Source: Spirochaetaceae bacterium (GTDB lineage Bacteria; Spirochaetota; Spirochaetia; Treponematales; Breznakiellaceae). From it: DNA of 15,300 nt. The translations under genes and the position numbers were made by a program. The stretch's first letter is position 1, and each line of letters begins with the position of its first letter. Location: NCBI GenBank assembly GCA_031257135.1, contig JAIRPH010000227.1:1-15300 (forward strand), read 5' to 3'. Shown in pieces: positions 15,180 to 15,300 of the stretch. The notes beneath the pieces are model-generated. The model made no database searches and was not told the DNA's origin. It saw nothing but the letters and a program-made list of their open reading frames with translations.

Positions 15180-15209
15180 AGTATATCCGGCGGCGGTTTT
15201 GCTTGTCAA
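15180..15209 (-). promoter_or_regulatory. Sigma70-type promoter of the macroglobulin gene, leaderless geometry
   Basis: Minus-strand TTGACA (15209-15204) is a perfect -35 and TATACT (15185-15180) a near-perfect -10, 18 bp apart. The six bases AAACCC follow and then the ATG at 15173, so standard spacing puts transcription start on the A of the start codon. No ribosome binding site lies between. It probably drives the whole minus-strand run down to the pseudouridine synthase. Confidence 0.75.
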
Positions 15210-15247
15210 CAATAGACCGGCGACGCCCTTGCGGATTTTTTTACGAG

Positions 15248-15267
15248 TTATCCACAAGTTATCCACA
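15248..15267 (+). promoter_or_regulatory. Pair of consensus DnaA boxes
   Basis: TTATCCACA occurs twice in direct orientation, at 15248-15256 and 15259-15267, 11 bp apart centre to centre, which is one helical turn. This is the strict DnaA-box consensus. The pair lies 39 bp upstream of the -35 of the macroglobulin promoter and directly before an ATG at 15268. It could belong to a replication origin or to DnaA control of a flanking gene; the window ends too soon to tell. Confidence 0.7.
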
Positions 15268-15300
15268 ATGAAGGAAAGAACTATTTCGTTACGCTATAAC
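15268..15300 (+). CDS. Possible start of a divergent gene, cut by the window edge
   Basis: An ATG at 15268 directly follows the second DnaA box and opens 11 codons without a stop (MKERTISLRYN) to the edge. There is no Shine-Dalgarno before it. The AAGGAAAG inside it could instead serve a later start, and the sequence may be non-coding leader. Too short to identify. Confidence 0.2.
   Translation, partial: MKERTISLRYN

Noticed and set aside
15174..15266. 31-codon N-terminal extension of the macroglobulin
   Set aside because: It contains the TTGACA/TATACT promoter and one DnaA box and precedes an evident signal sequence at 15173.

Overview
The window looks like a spirochaete chromosome, most likely a Treponema-type bacterium of roughly 50% GC. 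This is inferred from three things: a surface leucine-rich-repeat protein of the Treponema TpLRR/BspA type, a small signal-peptide membrane protein of a kind I associate with treponemes, and a BrkB-type membrane protein fused to a cyclic-nucleotide-binding domain. No rRNA, tRNA, CRISPR array, transposase or prophage gene is visible. No complete new multi-gene system can be claimed. The least explained element is a 21-bp tandem array near the left edge.

Left part (1-2660): a 5'-truncated plus-strand gene of unknown function runs into a degenerate 21-bp tandem array of about 16 units (485-820). Facing it on the minus strand is comF, a ComF/GntX-like phosphoribosyltransferase with a zinc finger. 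Next, also minus, is a secreted TpLRR protein with a clear sigma70-type promoter, a strong Shine-Dalgarno sequence and its own intrinsic terminator.

Middle (2657-7400): a DEAD-box RNA helicase and a YbiT-type ABC-F protein form a tight minus-strand pair separated by 1 nt, suggesting a translation/ribosome-associated operon. Divergent from it, on the plus strand, is a YihY/BrkB membrane protein carrying a C-terminal cyclic-nucleotide-binding domain.

Right part (7339-15300): a minus-strand run reads, in transcription order, a very large bacterial alpha-2-macroglobulin with an intact thioester, a nitroreductase, a small lipoprotein, a small membrane protein and an RluD-type pseudouridine synthase. 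Gaps are 0-34 nt and there is no obvious terminator between them, so they may share transcription from the macroglobulin promoter. That promoter is placed so that the mRNA would begin at the start codon (leaderless). Upstream of it, at the right edge, lie two consensus DnaA boxes 11 bp apart, next to what may be the start of a divergent plus-strand gene.

The nitroreductase and lipoprotein genes look more AT-rich by eye than the macroglobulin and pseudouridine synthase that flank the cluster. The pseudouridine synthase and the BrkB fusion converge with a 62-bp overlap of their 3' coding ends.
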